Assembly: GCA_028281765.1 (NCBI GenBank)
Contig: JANQJF010000001.1
Coordinates: 1 to 64,000 of the forward strand
DNA: 64,000 nt
Source of the DNA: Planctomycetota bacterium
GTDB taxonomy: Bacteria > Planctomycetota > UBA1135 > UBA2386
Direction of reading: 5' to 3'
Below the pieces are notes generated by a model. It saw only the letters and a program-made list of their open reading frames with translations. It had not been told where the DNA came from and made no database searches. The translations under genes were made by a program, and so were the position numbers. Below, one piece after another: positions 7,301 to 16,665 of this stretch. Each line of letters starts with the position of its first letter. The stretch's first letter is position 1.

Positions 7301-9877
7301 CTATTTTCGCAGACCTGGCGCCAGTCGGGACTGCAGGCGCGAGAGAAACTTGCGGAGCTGACGCGTCGGCAGCGGCCCGAGACCCCGTTCTCCGCCCAAC
7401 ATCTCCACCATCTTCGCCAAGTTGCCGATCTGCGTCGGGTTCAGCGGGTCCCCCGCGAGAAGCGCAAGGTGGTATGCCATCGCGGTATCCATGTCATCCG
7501 AGCGGATCGCGTGGACCACCTGCCGGCTCACCGCAACGAGCTTACGGTAGTCCTCGGGGGCCAGTTCAGCCGCCTTGTCGTAGCGCGCGAGCGCGGCCTC
7601 CCCGCACTCCTCCGTGCGCTCGAAGTCGTTCTGGCGTCGGACCTCCAGAGCCTCGAAGAGAGCCACGTTGCCGAGCGCGAACGGTCGGCGCCAGGCGTGT
7701 GCGGGCCGCGCCGAGAAGTCGAGGCTCTTGGCCATGCCGATGGCTTCGTCGTACTCGCCCCGCTCGGCGTAGAGATGCGCGAGGTGGTAGCGCGTGTTCC
7801 ACAGCCACGGACGCAGCGTCAGCGCGTGCACGAACTGCGCCTCGGCTTCGTCGAGGAATCCCCGACGATGGTACGCGACGCCGAGGTTGTGCACGGGACC
7901 GTGTCGATCGGGTCGCAGCTCGTTGGACTCCTGCAGTGGTTCGATCGCGCGCTCGTAGTCGCCGAGTGCCAGCAGCGCCGCGCCGATCGTCGCGCGCGTG
8001 CGTGCCGTCGGGTGCCCGTAGTGCCCCTCCAGCCACAGCGCCTCGTCGCGCGCCTTGCGGTAGGCGGCAGGTCGTGCATCCCCCTTCGCGTGCTCCCCGA
8101 ACCCGAGTAGCGCGAGCAACCGAAGATCCCGCGCCGGCAGGTAGTCTTCGGCGGCCACGTCGAGATGTGCCAACGCGCGCTCGGCGAACCCCGCGAGGTG
8201 TCGGTTGCGCAGCTCGTGAAAACCCGCAACGAAGTGCTCGGCAGGCGTGTTCGGTTCGTTCTCGAGCGAGGCCAGGTCGACCGACAAGGCGCCACGAGCG
8301 TCGGGATCCATCGCGGCGTAGCGGGCCGCGACTTCGCGCACGTACGCGCTCTCGGTCTGCGTCGCGAGCCAATCGAAGTCCTCGGCCGCGCGTTCGGGAT
8401 CACCGGCTCGGCCCCGATCGACGAACAGCGCGGCTCGGAGCACGCGGATCGGTAGGTCGTCCGGGTCCAGCTCGAGAATGCGAGACAGCACGTCGACGTC
8501 GCGCGTGCGCTCCTCGACGGGCACGAGCAGCCGTCGATCCGGATCCCCTTCGATCGCGAGCAGCGCCGGGATCGTGCGGAGCAAGGCCTCTCGTTCCGTG
8601 CGCCGCGATTCGGAACGCGCATCGAGCCACAGCGGAAGGGCGATCGACACGGCGAGAAGTGCGACGGCGGCGCCGACGACCGCGAGCGCGCGAGCCGGCT
8701 GACGCCGGATGCGCCGCCAGGCGCGGGTCGGACGGCTGAGTGGTCGCGCCGAGACCGGGCGGTGCTCGAGGAACGCGGACAGGTCGTCGACGAATGCCTG
8801 CATCGACGGGTATCGCCGGGCAGCGTCCCGTTCGAGCCCGCGATCGAGGATGGCTTCGAGGTCGCGCGGCAGACCCGGTCGCACCTTCCGCGCGGGCGTC
8901 GGATCGTCCCGCTGGATCCTCATGAGCAGATCCGGTAGGTCGCTGCCTTCGAACGGCGCGCGCAGCGTGACGAGGTGGTAGAGCGTGGCCGTTAAGCCGT
9001 ACACGTCCACCGTGGGATCCGTTGCGATGCCCGACGCCTGCTCGGGCGCCATGTAGAGCGGAGTGCCGATCGGCGAATCGGCGGCGGTCAAAGTGGCGTC
9101 GCCGACACGACGCGCGAGACCGAAGTCGAGCAACACCGCCGTGCCGTCGCGGCGGATGAAGATGTTGGACGGCTTCACGTCGCGGTGGAGGACGTTGGCC
9201 GCGTGCGCCGCGGCGAGCGCGCGTCCGATGTCCGCGATCCATCCGACCACCAGCCGGAGGACGTTCTGCTCCGGCAACTCCGTCGTCGCGAGCGAAGCGA
9301 CGATCCACGCCGAGTCCTCGAACAGCTGCTCGACGTCGATCGCGCGCGCCTGCTCGGACGCGAAGTCGAGGACCTCCGCGAGCGACCGGCCCTGCAGCAG
9401 GTCCGTGACGAGATACAGCGTCCCCCGAGAACGCCCACAGTCGTGAATCGCGAGGATGTTGGGGTGCGCGAGGTCCGCGAGAGTCTCGACTTCGCGGGCG
9501 AATCGCTGCTCGGTGTTCGGGAGCGCCTGCGCGTGGTCGTGCAGCACCTTGACGGCGACCTGCCGCTTCAGCTGCAGGTCCGTGGCACCGTACACGGCCC
9601 CCATCGCCCCCATCCCGAGGCGGCGTTCGAGCCGGTATCGATCGCTGACGGCGGTGCCCAGCAACGGATCGACTTCGCCCGCGAGCTTCTGCAGGTCCTG
9701 GATGTCGCGGCGCAGCGAGAGCGCGTCGGCGACCGCGTCCTTGAGATCGGGATGTTCGCGACAGAGCACGTCCAGGTCGATCTCGAAGCCGTCGGCCGCG
9801 AGGTCGAGCCCCTCTTCGACGAGCGCCAGCAGGCGTGCTCGGCGATCGGGATCGGGCGTCTCGGGCATCGTGTCCAT
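7301..9877 (-). CDS. Membrane Ser/Thr protein kinase with C-terminal TPR repeats
   Basis: The 858-residue protein has a kinase domain at about residues 81-355: glycine loop GMGAMGAV, Lys110 in VAVKV, HRDVKPSN at 231-238, DFG at 251-253 and GTPLYMAPEQ at 271-280. All catalytic residues are kept. A membrane segment follows at about 397-417. The remaining 430 residues are helical, with TPR-like units such as HPTARTRATIGAALLALGDY. This is the usual PknB-TPR layout of planctomycetes, with the kinase inside and the TPR part outside the membrane. A short helical segment (residues 10-60) precedes the kinase. An ATG at residue 4 is an alternative start. The gene heads the series that ends with an ECF sigma factor. 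Confidence 0.88.
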   Translation of the reverse strand: MDTMPETPDPDRRARLLALVEEGLDLAADGFEIDLDVLCREHPDLKDAVADALSLRRDIQDLQKLAGEVDPLLGTAVSDRYRLERRLGMGAMGAVYGATDLQLKRQVAVKVLHDHAQALPNTEQRFAREVETLADLAHPNILAIHDCGRSRGTLYLVTDLLQGRSLAEVLDFASEQARAIDVEQLFEDSAWIVASLATTELPEQNVLRLVVGWIADIGRALAAAHAANVLHRDVKPSNIFIRRDGTAVLLDFGLARRVGDATLTAADSPIGTPLYMAPEQASGIATDPTVDVYGLTATLYHLVTLRAPFEGSDLPDLLMRIQRDDPTPARKVRPGLPRDLEAILDRGLERDAARRYPSMQAFVDDLSAFLEHRPVSARPLSRPTRAWRRIRRQPARALAVVGAAVALLAVSIALPLWLDARSESRRTEREALLRTIPALLAIEGDPDRRLLVPVEERTRDVDVLSRILELDPDDLPIRVLRAALFVDRGRAGDPERAAEDFDWLATQTESAYVREVAARYAAMDPDARGALSVDLASLENEPNTPAEHFVAGFHELRNRHLAGFAERALAHLDVAAEDYLPARDLRLLALLGFGEHAKGDARPAAYRKARDEALWLEGHYGHPTARTRATIGAALLALGDYERAIEPLQESNELRPDRHGPVHNLGVAYHRRGFLDEAEAQFVHALTLRPWLWNTRYHLAHLYAERGEYDEAIGMAKSLDFSARPAHAWRRPFALGNVALFEALEVRRQNDFERTEECGEAALARYDKAAELAPEDYRKLVAVSRQVVHAIRSDDMDTAMAYHLALLAGDPLNPTQIGNLAKMVEMLGGERGLGPLPTRQLRKFLSRLQSRLAPGLRK

Positions 9878-10019
9878 GCGGGGCTGCGGGTGCGAGTATC
9901 GGTGACATGGGTCGCGACGGCCACCCGACTACGCCGCTCCGAGCGAAGAGAACGTCGTCGCGACCCGCGAAATCCCCGCTGGGCGCGCGGATCGCCGAAG
10001 TCGCGCAGTCGTTCGCTGC

Positions 10020-10025
10020 TATGAT
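10020..10025 (+). promoter_or_regulatory. Possible -10 element
   Basis: TATGAT lies 35 bases before the ATG of the beta-helix protein gene. No good -35 hexamer is visible at the usual distance, so this is only a candidate. Similar hexamers stand shortly before the genes at 11407 (TATCAT) and 52499 (TACGAT). Confidence 0.3.
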
Positions 10026-10060
10026 GCGGCGACTTCGGGAAACCAAGACAAAGGGACTCC

Positions 10061-11353
10061 ATGCGTATCCAACGCACCTCGGCGTGCGCCCATGCGGCGT
10101 TCGCACTGTTCGCTCTCGTGTCCACCGCAGCCGCGCAATCGACGTGGATCGTCGACGGGGCCAACGGACCTGGCACCGACTTCGGCGACCTCCCGACGGC
10201 CGTCGCCACCGCCGCAACGGGAGACACCCTGGTCGTGCGGCCCGGCACCTACACCGGCTTCGATACCGACAAGGGCCTCACGATCCTGGGCGAGCCGCAG
10301 GGGTTCTTGGGCGTGCGGCTCCTGACGCCGACGGGCGCGACCCACACCGTGAGCGTCCACAACCTTCCGACCGGCGCGGCGTTCCGGATGGCCGCGTGCG
10401 AGATCGACCGACCCCTCACGGGCGGCATCTTCGGGTTCGCGGCGGGGATCGCGATCGAGAACTGCGCGGGTTCCGTGCTCCTCGACGACGTCACGACCGA
10501 TGACTTCCCCGGTGACGGCGGCGGCGGGATCTACCTCTCGGGAGCCGCCCAGGTGCAGGTCAACGGCTGTGAGATCTACGGCCATCCGGCTCTGTCCGAC
10601 GACGGCGGATCCAGGTGCACGGTCGTGGATTCGCTATTGCGTGGCGGCAACGGGACGCTCGGTCTGGGCCAGGCGCTCTTGTATCCCTCCTCGCCGGGCG
10701 TGGCGTCCCAGACCTTCGATGGCCCCTCGTCGATCCGCTTGGTCCGCACGGCGGTGACGGGCGGCAATGGGGTGACCTCCTTCCTGTTCGGCGTCCCGCA
10801 GTTTCATCCGGGTTCTCCAGCCGCGCGTATCGGCGGCGACCTGGTCGTCGCCGGGGACGCCAGTGCGCAACTCGTGGCAGGCATCAACAATGTGCCGCTC
10901 GCAGGAATCGACCAGACGAACTTCCTGCAAGCCGGCATCGTGACACTGGATCCCAGCGTCACCGTGCTCGGATCGTCCGGTGGCCCCGCCGTTGCACCCG
11001 CGATCACGCTGACCACCCAACACGTTCCGTGGGTCGTCGCGTCTGGCGACGGCCCCGGGGGCACCGTCGACTACACGCTGGCCACGACGGCGAACAATCC
11101 CGTCGTCACGCTCCTCAGCCTTCCCGCGCTGCCGGCGCCGACGCCCTTCGGCGTCTTCGAGCTCGATCCGCTCGCGATCGCGCCGCTGTTCTCGGGTTCG
11201 CAGCCCGCGCCCGGTGTCCTCACCCAGTCCCTGGCGGTACCGAACGATCCGGCGCTGTCGGGTCGCGCGTTCGCGATCCAGGCGGGTGTGTTCATCAACG
11301 CGACGAACTCGCTCGAGCTGACGAACTCGTCGCAGTTCCTGCTGTACGACTGA
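10061..11353 (+). CDS. Secreted beta-helix-like protein
   Basis: The protein has 430 residues with a signal peptide ending in VSTAAAQ at about residue 26. The mature N-terminus (WIVDGANGPGTDFGDLPTAV, then GDTLVVRPGTYTGF) is the start that many right-handed parallel beta-helix proteins share. Successive short beta stretches follow, such as AAGIAIENCAGSVLLDDVTT. The C-terminal 130 residues are a different, Pro/Ala-rich beta domain. It is a paralogue of the protein encoded at 52499-53803, with the same order of parts. Role is unknown; an exported surface or matrix protein is likely. Confidence 0.75.
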   Translation: MRIQRTSACAHAAFALFALVSTAAAQSTWIVDGANGPGTDFGDLPTAVATAATGDTLVVRPGTYTGFDTDKGLTILGEPQGFLGVRLLTPTGATHTVSVHNLPTGAAFRMAACEIDRPLTGGIFGFAAGIAIENCAGSVLLDDVTTDDFPGDGGGGIYLSGAAQVQVNGCEIYGHPALSDDGGSRCTVVDSLLRGGNGTLGLGQALLYPSSPGVASQTFDGPSSIRLVRTAVTGGNGVTSFLFGVPQFHPGSPAARIGGDLVVAGDASAQLVAGINNVPLAGIDQTNFLQAGIVTLDPSVTVLGSSGGPAVAPAITLTTQHVPWVVASGDGPGGTVDYTLATTANNPVVTLLSLPALPAPTPFGVFELDPLAIAPLFSGSQPAPGVLTQSLAVPNDPALSGRAFAIQAGVFINATNSLELTNSSQFLLYD

Positions 11354-11406
11354 CGTGGCGGCCGGCGCGCAATGACCGGCCGCTCCTGATATCATGGGGC
11401 TCCGCT

Positions 11407-13986
11407 TTGAAGGAGCCCTCGACACATCTCGCGTTCGCGCTATTCGTCGCGGCCGCGAGTACGCCCATCGCGGCGCAGGAATCGAACGCGGCGACGTTGG
11501 AATCCTTGCTTGTCGACTCTCGTGCGGCGATGGCTGCACGCGATCACGACACGACCCTACGGTTGGTGCCGCAGCTGCAAGAGAAGTTCCGCGACGCGGG
11601 GCAAGCGATCCAGGCGATCAAGCTCTACTCGTGGCGCGCGACGGCGCATCGTGGACTGGGCCAGTTCGAGAGAGAATTGGAAGTCCTCGAGTCTGCACAA
11701 CGGGATCTTCGCGACGCTGAACCCTCGAACGAACTCCGCGCACTCGCCGTGGACTTCGACATCTTGAAGTCCACCGTCCTGCGCCGACTGAGCCGTTTCG
11801 ATGCCGCCATCGACGCCGCGGAAGCCGCGCTCCGATCTGCCCCGACGGGATCGCCACTCCGGCCCAAGGCGCTGAACTTCCTCGCGGTCGCGTATCAGTC
11901 CGGCGGACGGGATGCATCGGCGCTGCCGGTGCTGCGTGAGGTACTCGGCCTGCTTCCGCCGACCCATCCGCAGCTGGCTGCCGTCTCGTTCAATGTCGCG
12001 TCTTCTCTTCTGAGGCTCGGTCGGACCGATCGGGCGTTGGCGATGCTCGATGCCCTCGACAGGGACTTCGACACCGCGACGTCCTCGGTGCTCGCCATGC
12101 GCGTCCGCGCGACGCGCGGCACCGCGCTGATGCACCTGCACCGCTTCGAGGAGAGTCGAGTCGCTCTCGAGAGCGCACTGCAACGCATCGATCCGCCGGG
12201 ATTGGGATCGTTCTCGGAGGCCGTCCGGGTGCGCGGGCAGCTGGCGGACTGTCTCCGTGCGCTGCGCCAGCCCGACGAAGCGCTCGCCGTGTCTCGCGAA
12301 CTGGTCGAGCGCGTGCGCACGCGGCACGGCGACGATCACCTCTTGATGATCGATGCGCTCCGCAATCTCTCGCGATCGGAGCGATACATCGGAGAGTCTT
12401 CGTCTTCGCGTGACCATTTGGAGGCGAGCCGCGAGGCGATTCAGGAAGCGCTGGAGCTGACTCGCAAGTCGGACTCTCCGAAGACTCGCTGGGTCGAATC
12501 GGAACTCGGGTCGCTCTTGGCCGACCATTTCCCGGACGAGCGGTCGCGAGCCATCGAACTCTTCGGCTCCGCGATCGATCGACTCGAACAGAGACGCACC
12601 GAGGCGCGCGCCTTCGATCCCGTCGACCGCGCGGCGTTCTATGCTCGGCTCCGAACGTCCGAGTTCGGACGCTGGGATCCCTACGAAGGTCGAGCTCATG
12701 CCCTCTTGCGCGGCGGGGAGACGCTGGCAGCGTTGATCGACGTCGAACGAGCTCGCGCGCGGAGTGCGGCCAGCTTGCTCGGCGCGGCGGAGTACGAGGA
12801 CGGGGAAGATTCCATCCTGGACGCTCGGAGAGTCCTGCGACGCGGGGAGTGGGCTCTCGTCTACCTCGTCGCCGAGCGACGCTCTACGGTGTTCGCGGTC
12901 CCGTCCGACCAGGGGCCGGCCCTGGCGTTCGAGCTTCGCGATCGACGTGGTCAGCCCGTCGGTGACGACGCGATCGATGCTCTCGCCTCGGGAGTGCGCA
13001 ACGCGATCCTCGGCTCCGGAAGCACCGAGCCTGCGCGCGGCGAGCGGGTCGGCCGCGCCAAATCCCGCCCGCTGATGCAGATCGCGCGAGAACTGTTCGA
13101 CGTCCTCATGCCCGCAGATCTCTGGGCGCGTGTCCGATCCGCACCGCTCGTCCACGTCGTGCCGCACGGCGCTCTACACCTCGTGCCGCTCGAGGTGCTG
13201 CTCACCGACAAGCGAGGGTTCTGGCTCGATGCAGGACCGCCGGTGGCCTACGCACCGTCGCTCGCCACGCTCACCTGGAGCGAGTCCCGGCGTGCACGAC
13301 AACAGGAGTCGAAGACTCCGGCTCGTGAGTTCACGGTCTTCGCCGGGCCCGAGTTCGGCGACGCGGCCCCGAGCGATACGGTGCGATCCCTGGCGCCGTT
13401 GCCCGGCAGCGTTCGTGAAGCGATTGCCATCCACGCGAGTGTGGAAACCCTCGCCGGCGTTCACGTGCGGACCGGGGCGGACGCGACGGAGTCGGCGCTC
13501 TTCGATCTCGCTCCGCGCACGCGGGTGCTGCACATCGCGACCCACCAGATCGCCGACGAGTCCAGCGCGTGGCGTGCCGGACGCATCGTGTTGCAGCCCG
13601 TCTCGGACCCGACATCGACGGACGACGGTTTCCTCGACATCGACGACCTGCTCGACCGATGGGACGGGCGGCTGGCCGCCTGCGAGCTCACCGTGCTCAG
13701 CTCCTGTCAGAGCCGACTCGGCCGGCTCACGTCGGACGAAGGTGTGTTCGGATTCCCGTTGGCGTTTCAGCGCGCCGGTTGCCCCGCGGTTCTGTCGAGC
13801 CTGTGGCCGGTCGGTGACGAGGCGACCGCCGACCTCATGGCCGACTTCTACGCGAGAATCGCGGCGGACGATGAAGGCGAAGAGTGCCGACTGCTTCACC
13901 TCGTCACCGCGCGTCGAGCTCTGAAGAAGGCCCACCCACATCCCCAGGCGTGGGCACCATTCGTCTGGATCGGTTCGCCTCGCTGA
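11407..13986 (+). CDS. Exported TPR-CHAT protein (caspase-like cysteine protease fold)
   Basis: From a TTG start at 11407 the protein has 859 residues and begins with a signal-like segment (LKEPSTHLAFALFVAAASTPIAAQE). GGGG stands 9 bases before the TTG. The reading frame is open further upstream, but that part overlaps the preceding gene in another frame. Residues 40-500 are helical with TPR-like units. The last 350 residues are a CHAT domain: LVHVVPHGALHLVPLEVLL, the HIATH motif with His713, and SSCQSRLG with Cys767, the family's His-Cys dyad, followed by FGFPLAFQRAGCPAVLSSLW. Both catalytic residues are present, so it may be an active protease. Its stop lies 3 bases from the stop of a convergent C25-type peptidase gene. 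Confidence 0.85.
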   Translation: MKEPSTHLAFALFVAAASTPIAAQESNAATLESLLVDSRAAMAARDHDTTLRLVPQLQEKFRDAGQAIQAIKLYSWRATAHRGLGQFERELEVLESAQRDLRDAEPSNELRALAVDFDILKSTVLRRLSRFDAAIDAAEAALRSAPTGSPLRPKALNFLAVAYQSGGRDASALPVLREVLGLLPPTHPQLAAVSFNVASSLLRLGRTDRALAMLDALDRDFDTATSSVLAMRVRATRGTALMHLHRFEESRVALESALQRIDPPGLGSFSEAVRVRGQLADCLRALRQPDEALAVSRELVERVRTRHGDDHLLMIDALRNLSRSERYIGESSSSRDHLEASREAIQEALELTRKSDSPKTRWVESELGSLLADHFPDERSRAIELFGSAIDRLEQRRTEARAFDPVDRAAFYARLRTSEFGRWDPYEGRAHALLRGGETLAALIDVERARARSAASLLGAAEYEDGEDSILDARRVLRRGEWALVYLVAERRSTVFAVPSDQGPALAFELRDRRGQPVGDDAIDALASGVRNAILGSGSTEPARGERVGRAKSRPLMQIARELFDVLMPADLWARVRSAPLVHVVPHGALHLVPLEVLLTDKRGFWLDAGPPVAYAPSLATLTWSESRRARQQESKTPAREFTVFAGPEFGDAAPSDTVRSLAPLPGSVREAIAIHASVETLAGVHVRTGADATESALFDLAPRTRVLHIATHQIADESSAWRAGRIVLQPVSDPTSTDDGFLDIDDLLDRWDGRLAACELTVLSSCQSRLGRLTSDEGVFGFPLAFQRAGCPAVLSSLWPVGDEATADLMADFYARIAADDEGEECRLLHLVTARRALKKAHPHPQAWAPFVWIGSPR

Positions 13987-13989
13987 GCC

Positions 13990-15423
13990 TCAGTACGCGC
14001 GCACCGCCGGGTCACCGAGAATGAGGACGTCTCGAGCGTCGTTGTTTCGTGTGAAGGTCGTCGCGATCTCGACGTTGCTGACGGTCTTGCCGAACCGCAT
14101 CGCTTGGAGAATGACGCTGAGGTGGGACGACAGCGCGGCGTAGCGCCAGCCGAACGGGTTCATCGAGTAGCCGATGGTGTGGCCGGCCAACACGCGACGA
14201 ATCATGCGTTCGTACACGCCGAGGTGATCCTGGCCCTCCCACTGGAACGAGAACGGCCACGACCTGTCGACGTGACCCACGATCGCGAGCGCACCGTTCT
14301 TCTGGCCGAGCAAGCGCTTCGGAAGTGCGGCGACGAACGGCGTCGGAGCGACCCGACCACGCTTCGTGGCGCCGAGGGACGCTGCGGCGAAGTCGTCGAA
14401 CTCCGGCGTGGCTGCCCCGAAACACGCGAACGTGAACGCCACCAGTCCGTGGATTCGGGCGTTCGACGGGACGTCCGCGGCCGCGAAGCTCTGCGACGGC
14501 AGTCCCAACTTCTGGGTCGAACCGTCTGGTGTGACCAACGCACCCTGACGAAGCACTTGGTCTGTTTCTCCCGACTGGAAGCAGAGCCCGTGACTCGCGG
14601 TGAACAGGAACGCCAATGGATCGTCTTCGCCGCGCAGCAGATCTCCGAGATGCGCCTTGGTCGCCTCCGGACCGATGATCTCGTGGTGGGCACGCTGGTC
14701 GGCGAGTTTGCCGGCGATTCCGGACAGCGGTTTCACGAGGTGTCCCGAGGACAGCTGCGTGGCCGGATCGTGGTCCGTCCCGAAGAAGCCCATGGCCTCC
14801 GGACGCTGCGCGGCTCCGGTTTCGATCGCGACGACGCTGGCCGCATAGTTCGCGAACTCCTCGGTCGTGTCGAAGTCCAGTCGACCGACCGCGTGCGTCA
14901 CGTTGAGCTGCTCCTGGAACGTGAACGGGATGTGCTCGGGTCCTCCGACGAGCAGGAGGTAGTACGGGAACTCGGACGAGTCCGCGGGTCCCGGCTCGAC
15001 GCCATGCCGCTCGAGGAAGTCCTGGACGCACTCGCCGGTCGCGCAGCCGTCGTCCCCGGAGAACTCACGGTAGTTGCGCGCGTCCACTTCGGTCGCGAGC
15101 TTGCGCCGGTGCTCGAGCAACGGCGTGAGCGCCTCGCGAACGGCAGGGTCCCCGTCCTGGGTGAAGATCACCGCCCAACCGAACTTCGCGAGTTCGTGGG
15201 GGTCGACGGGCTTCGGTTGCCGAATGGCCTTGCGCGCCACGCGACGGAACGCCGCGAGCTGTTCCGCGGGCGCTTCCTCGCGCGCCGCGGCGAGCAGCGA
15301 AGTCGTTTGCTTCGGGTCACCGATGAGCCCGTTGGCAAACTCCTCGGGATCCATCGGCGCGAGCACCGGCTTGCCAGTGCCCGCGTCGATTCCGTTGGCG
15401 CAGATCTTGCCGAAGTCGGGCAT
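13990..15423 (-). CDS. C25-like (gingipain-type, clan CD) cysteine peptidase
   Basis: The 477-residue protein shows the paired motifs of C25-like and caspase-fold enzymes: His278 in LFTASHGLCF and Cys334 in FTFACFGAATP. It also has YYLLLVGGPEHIPF before the core and the family ending LILGDPAVRAY. There is no signal peptide, so it is predicted to be cytoplasmic, unlike secreted gingipains. GGAGGAG lies just before the ATG. It is the second gene of a two-gene operon, 39 bases after the small gene at 15463-15855, which is a candidate partner or substrate. The gene is tail to tail with the TPR-CHAT gene. Confidence 0.8.
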   Translation of the reverse strand: MPDFGKICANGIDAGTGKPVLAPMDPEEFANGLIGDPKQTTSLLAAAREEAPAEQLAAFRRVARKAIRQPKPVDPHELAKFGWAVIFTQDGDPAVREALTPLLEHRRKLATEVDARNYREFSGDDGCATGECVQDFLERHGVEPGPADSSEFPYYLLLVGGPEHIPFTFQEQLNVTHAVGRLDFDTTEEFANYAASVVAIETGAAQRPEAMGFFGTDHDPATQLSSGHLVKPLSGIAGKLADQRAHHEIIGPEATKAHLGDLLRGEDDPLAFLFTASHGLCFQSGETDQVLRQGALVTPDGSTQKLGLPSQSFAAADVPSNARIHGLVAFTFACFGAATPEFDDFAAASLGATKRGRVAPTPFVAALPKRLLGQKNGALAIVGHVDRSWPFSFQWEGQDHLGVYERMIRRVLAGHTIGYSMNPFGWRYAALSSHLSVILQAMRFGKTVSNVEIATTFTRNNDARDVLILGDPAVRAY

Positions 15424-15462
15424 TCGTCACTCCTCCGTTCCGCGCGAGCGCCTGTTGCGTTC

Positions 15463-15855
15463 CTAGCCGCCTTCGGCTCCGGCCTCGAGGCCCTCGATCG
15501 GGAACGGAGAGCCCATGGTCAGGGAGTCTGTGACGTCGGTGCTCCAAGACTCCGTATCGCTCATGTCCACGTTCAGGTTGACCGCCAGCTTCCCGTCCGA
15601 GTTCGTGCTCGCCGTCAGATTCCACGAGTCCGTGGTGATGACCGTCGTCGACGGGGCGTTCTTCTTGTTGATGTCGATCCCGGTCCTGGGGCTCACACTT
15701 CCAGACGAGCTGCTGGAGTTCTGTTGGTCGCCGTGCGAGTCGCACACGTCGCACGTCGCGCTGCCCGTGAACCGAATCTTGTCGACCTTGTTCACTTTGC
15801 CGGTCTGCCAGGTCACCGTCGAGACGTCATGCGTTTCCGTGAATGTGTGTGCCAT
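15463..15855 (-). CDS. Small unknown protein encoded before the C25-like peptidase
   Basis: I do not recognise this 130-residue protein. The ATG at 15855 has an excellent ribosome binding site (GGAGGAAGG), so a longer start 27 bases upstream is less likely. It has no signal peptide or membrane segment. It holds a CDVCDSHGDQ motif, a serine run, and alternating polar-hydrophobic stretches that suggest beta strands (KLAVNLNVDMSDTESW), and it ends in an acidic, Gly-rich tail (EGLEAGAEGG). Because it precedes a peptidase gene in one transcript, it may be a substrate, inhibitor or effector of that peptidase; this is inference from position. Confidence 0.7.
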   Translation of the reverse strand: MAHTFTETHDVSTVTWQTGKVNKVDKIRFTGSATCDVCDSHGDQQNSSSSSGSVSPRTGIDINKKNAPSTTVITTDSWNLTASTNSDGKLAVNLNVDMSDTESWSTDVTDSLTMGSPFPIEGLEAGAEGG

Positions 15856-16026
15856 TGCCTTCCTCCGGATGATTGGGGGCACGTGGCGCCTGCAAGCAGG
15901 GTTGCCGCGGCGCGCACCGCATAGGCTACACGAAAACCCCGGTGCTATGGGGATATGACCCGATTCATAGTCAGCTCGGCATTGCGAATCGGAAACCGGG
16001 GCAATGGTGACCGCCTCCTGCGCCGC

Positions 16027-16665
16027 TCAGCTCTGCCGGTGAAACTCTTGCAGCTCGAGGAGGACCCCGTCCGCCAAGCGCCGCACGAAGTAGCCGACCT
16101 TCGGCGCGTACCACCGCACCTCGGTGTTCTCGAGGAACTTTCGCCCCTCGATCGTCGGCCGGCCCCGGCGCCAAATGCGCAAGCACTCGAAGGTTCCCGC
16201 CGGCACCGTCACCGTCTCCCAGCGGTCCGCGTGGTAGTTTGCCTGCACGGGGATCGCCGTCCCCGGTGCCTTGCGCAGGAAGTGGGACGACCAGCGCTTG
16301 CCCTCCCACAATGGCCAGGTCCATTCCTTGTCGAACGGCACGAGCCTGCGCAGGGCTTCGGGATTGTCCGGCATCTCCTCGCCCATATGGCCGAGGTCGA
16401 TGTCGAGGAACGTGCGGGTTCCATTGCCTTCGTCGACGAGCTCGTAGCCCTTGTCGTCGGCGCGCGCCACGCGAAGACCGATGTGCTTTTCGCCGCCTTG
16501 CAGGAAGCGGAAGCGATCCCCTTCGCGAAGCAGCGGGCGAAAGGCCGTCTTTGCGTCGTCCGGGATCTGCCGGTCGACGGCGATGAGTCCCAGGCCCGTG
16601 CCCTCGGGCAGGCCCGGCATGCCGCACGACGCGAGCAGGACGCAACCGAGCAGCGCGCGTCTCAT
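16027..16665 (-). CDS. Lipoprotein of unknown function
   Basis: The product has 212 residues with a lipoprotein signal MRRALLGCVLLASC, lipidated at Cys14. The mature part is a soluble beta-rich domain with PLWEGKRWSSHF and the stretch ETVTVPAGTFECLRIWR. The latter pattern is seen in DUF3108-like and related beta proteins, a weak resemblance. The ATG overlaps the aspS stop by 4 bases (ATGA), so the two are translationally coupled, although no functional link to tRNA charging is evident. Confidence 0.75.
   Translation of the reverse strand: MRRALLGCVLLASCGMPGLPEGTGLGLIAVDRQIPDDAKTAFRPLLREGDRFRFLQGGEKHIGLRVARADDKGYELVDEGNGTRTFLDIDLGHMGEEMPDNPEALRRLVPFDKEWTWPLWEGKRWSSHFLRKAPGTAIPVQANYHADRWETVTVPAGTFECLRIWRRGRPTIEGRKFLENTEVRWYAPKVGYFVRRLADGVLLELQEFHRQS

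Noticed and set aside
10615..11406. Upstream extension of the CHAT gene
   Set aside because: This part overlaps the beta-helix gene in another frame and would place the signal peptide inside the protein.
11407..13986. TPR-CHAT protein as a Craspase-type CRISPR effector
   Set aside because: No CRISPR array or cas gene is in the window, and the protein has a signal peptide.
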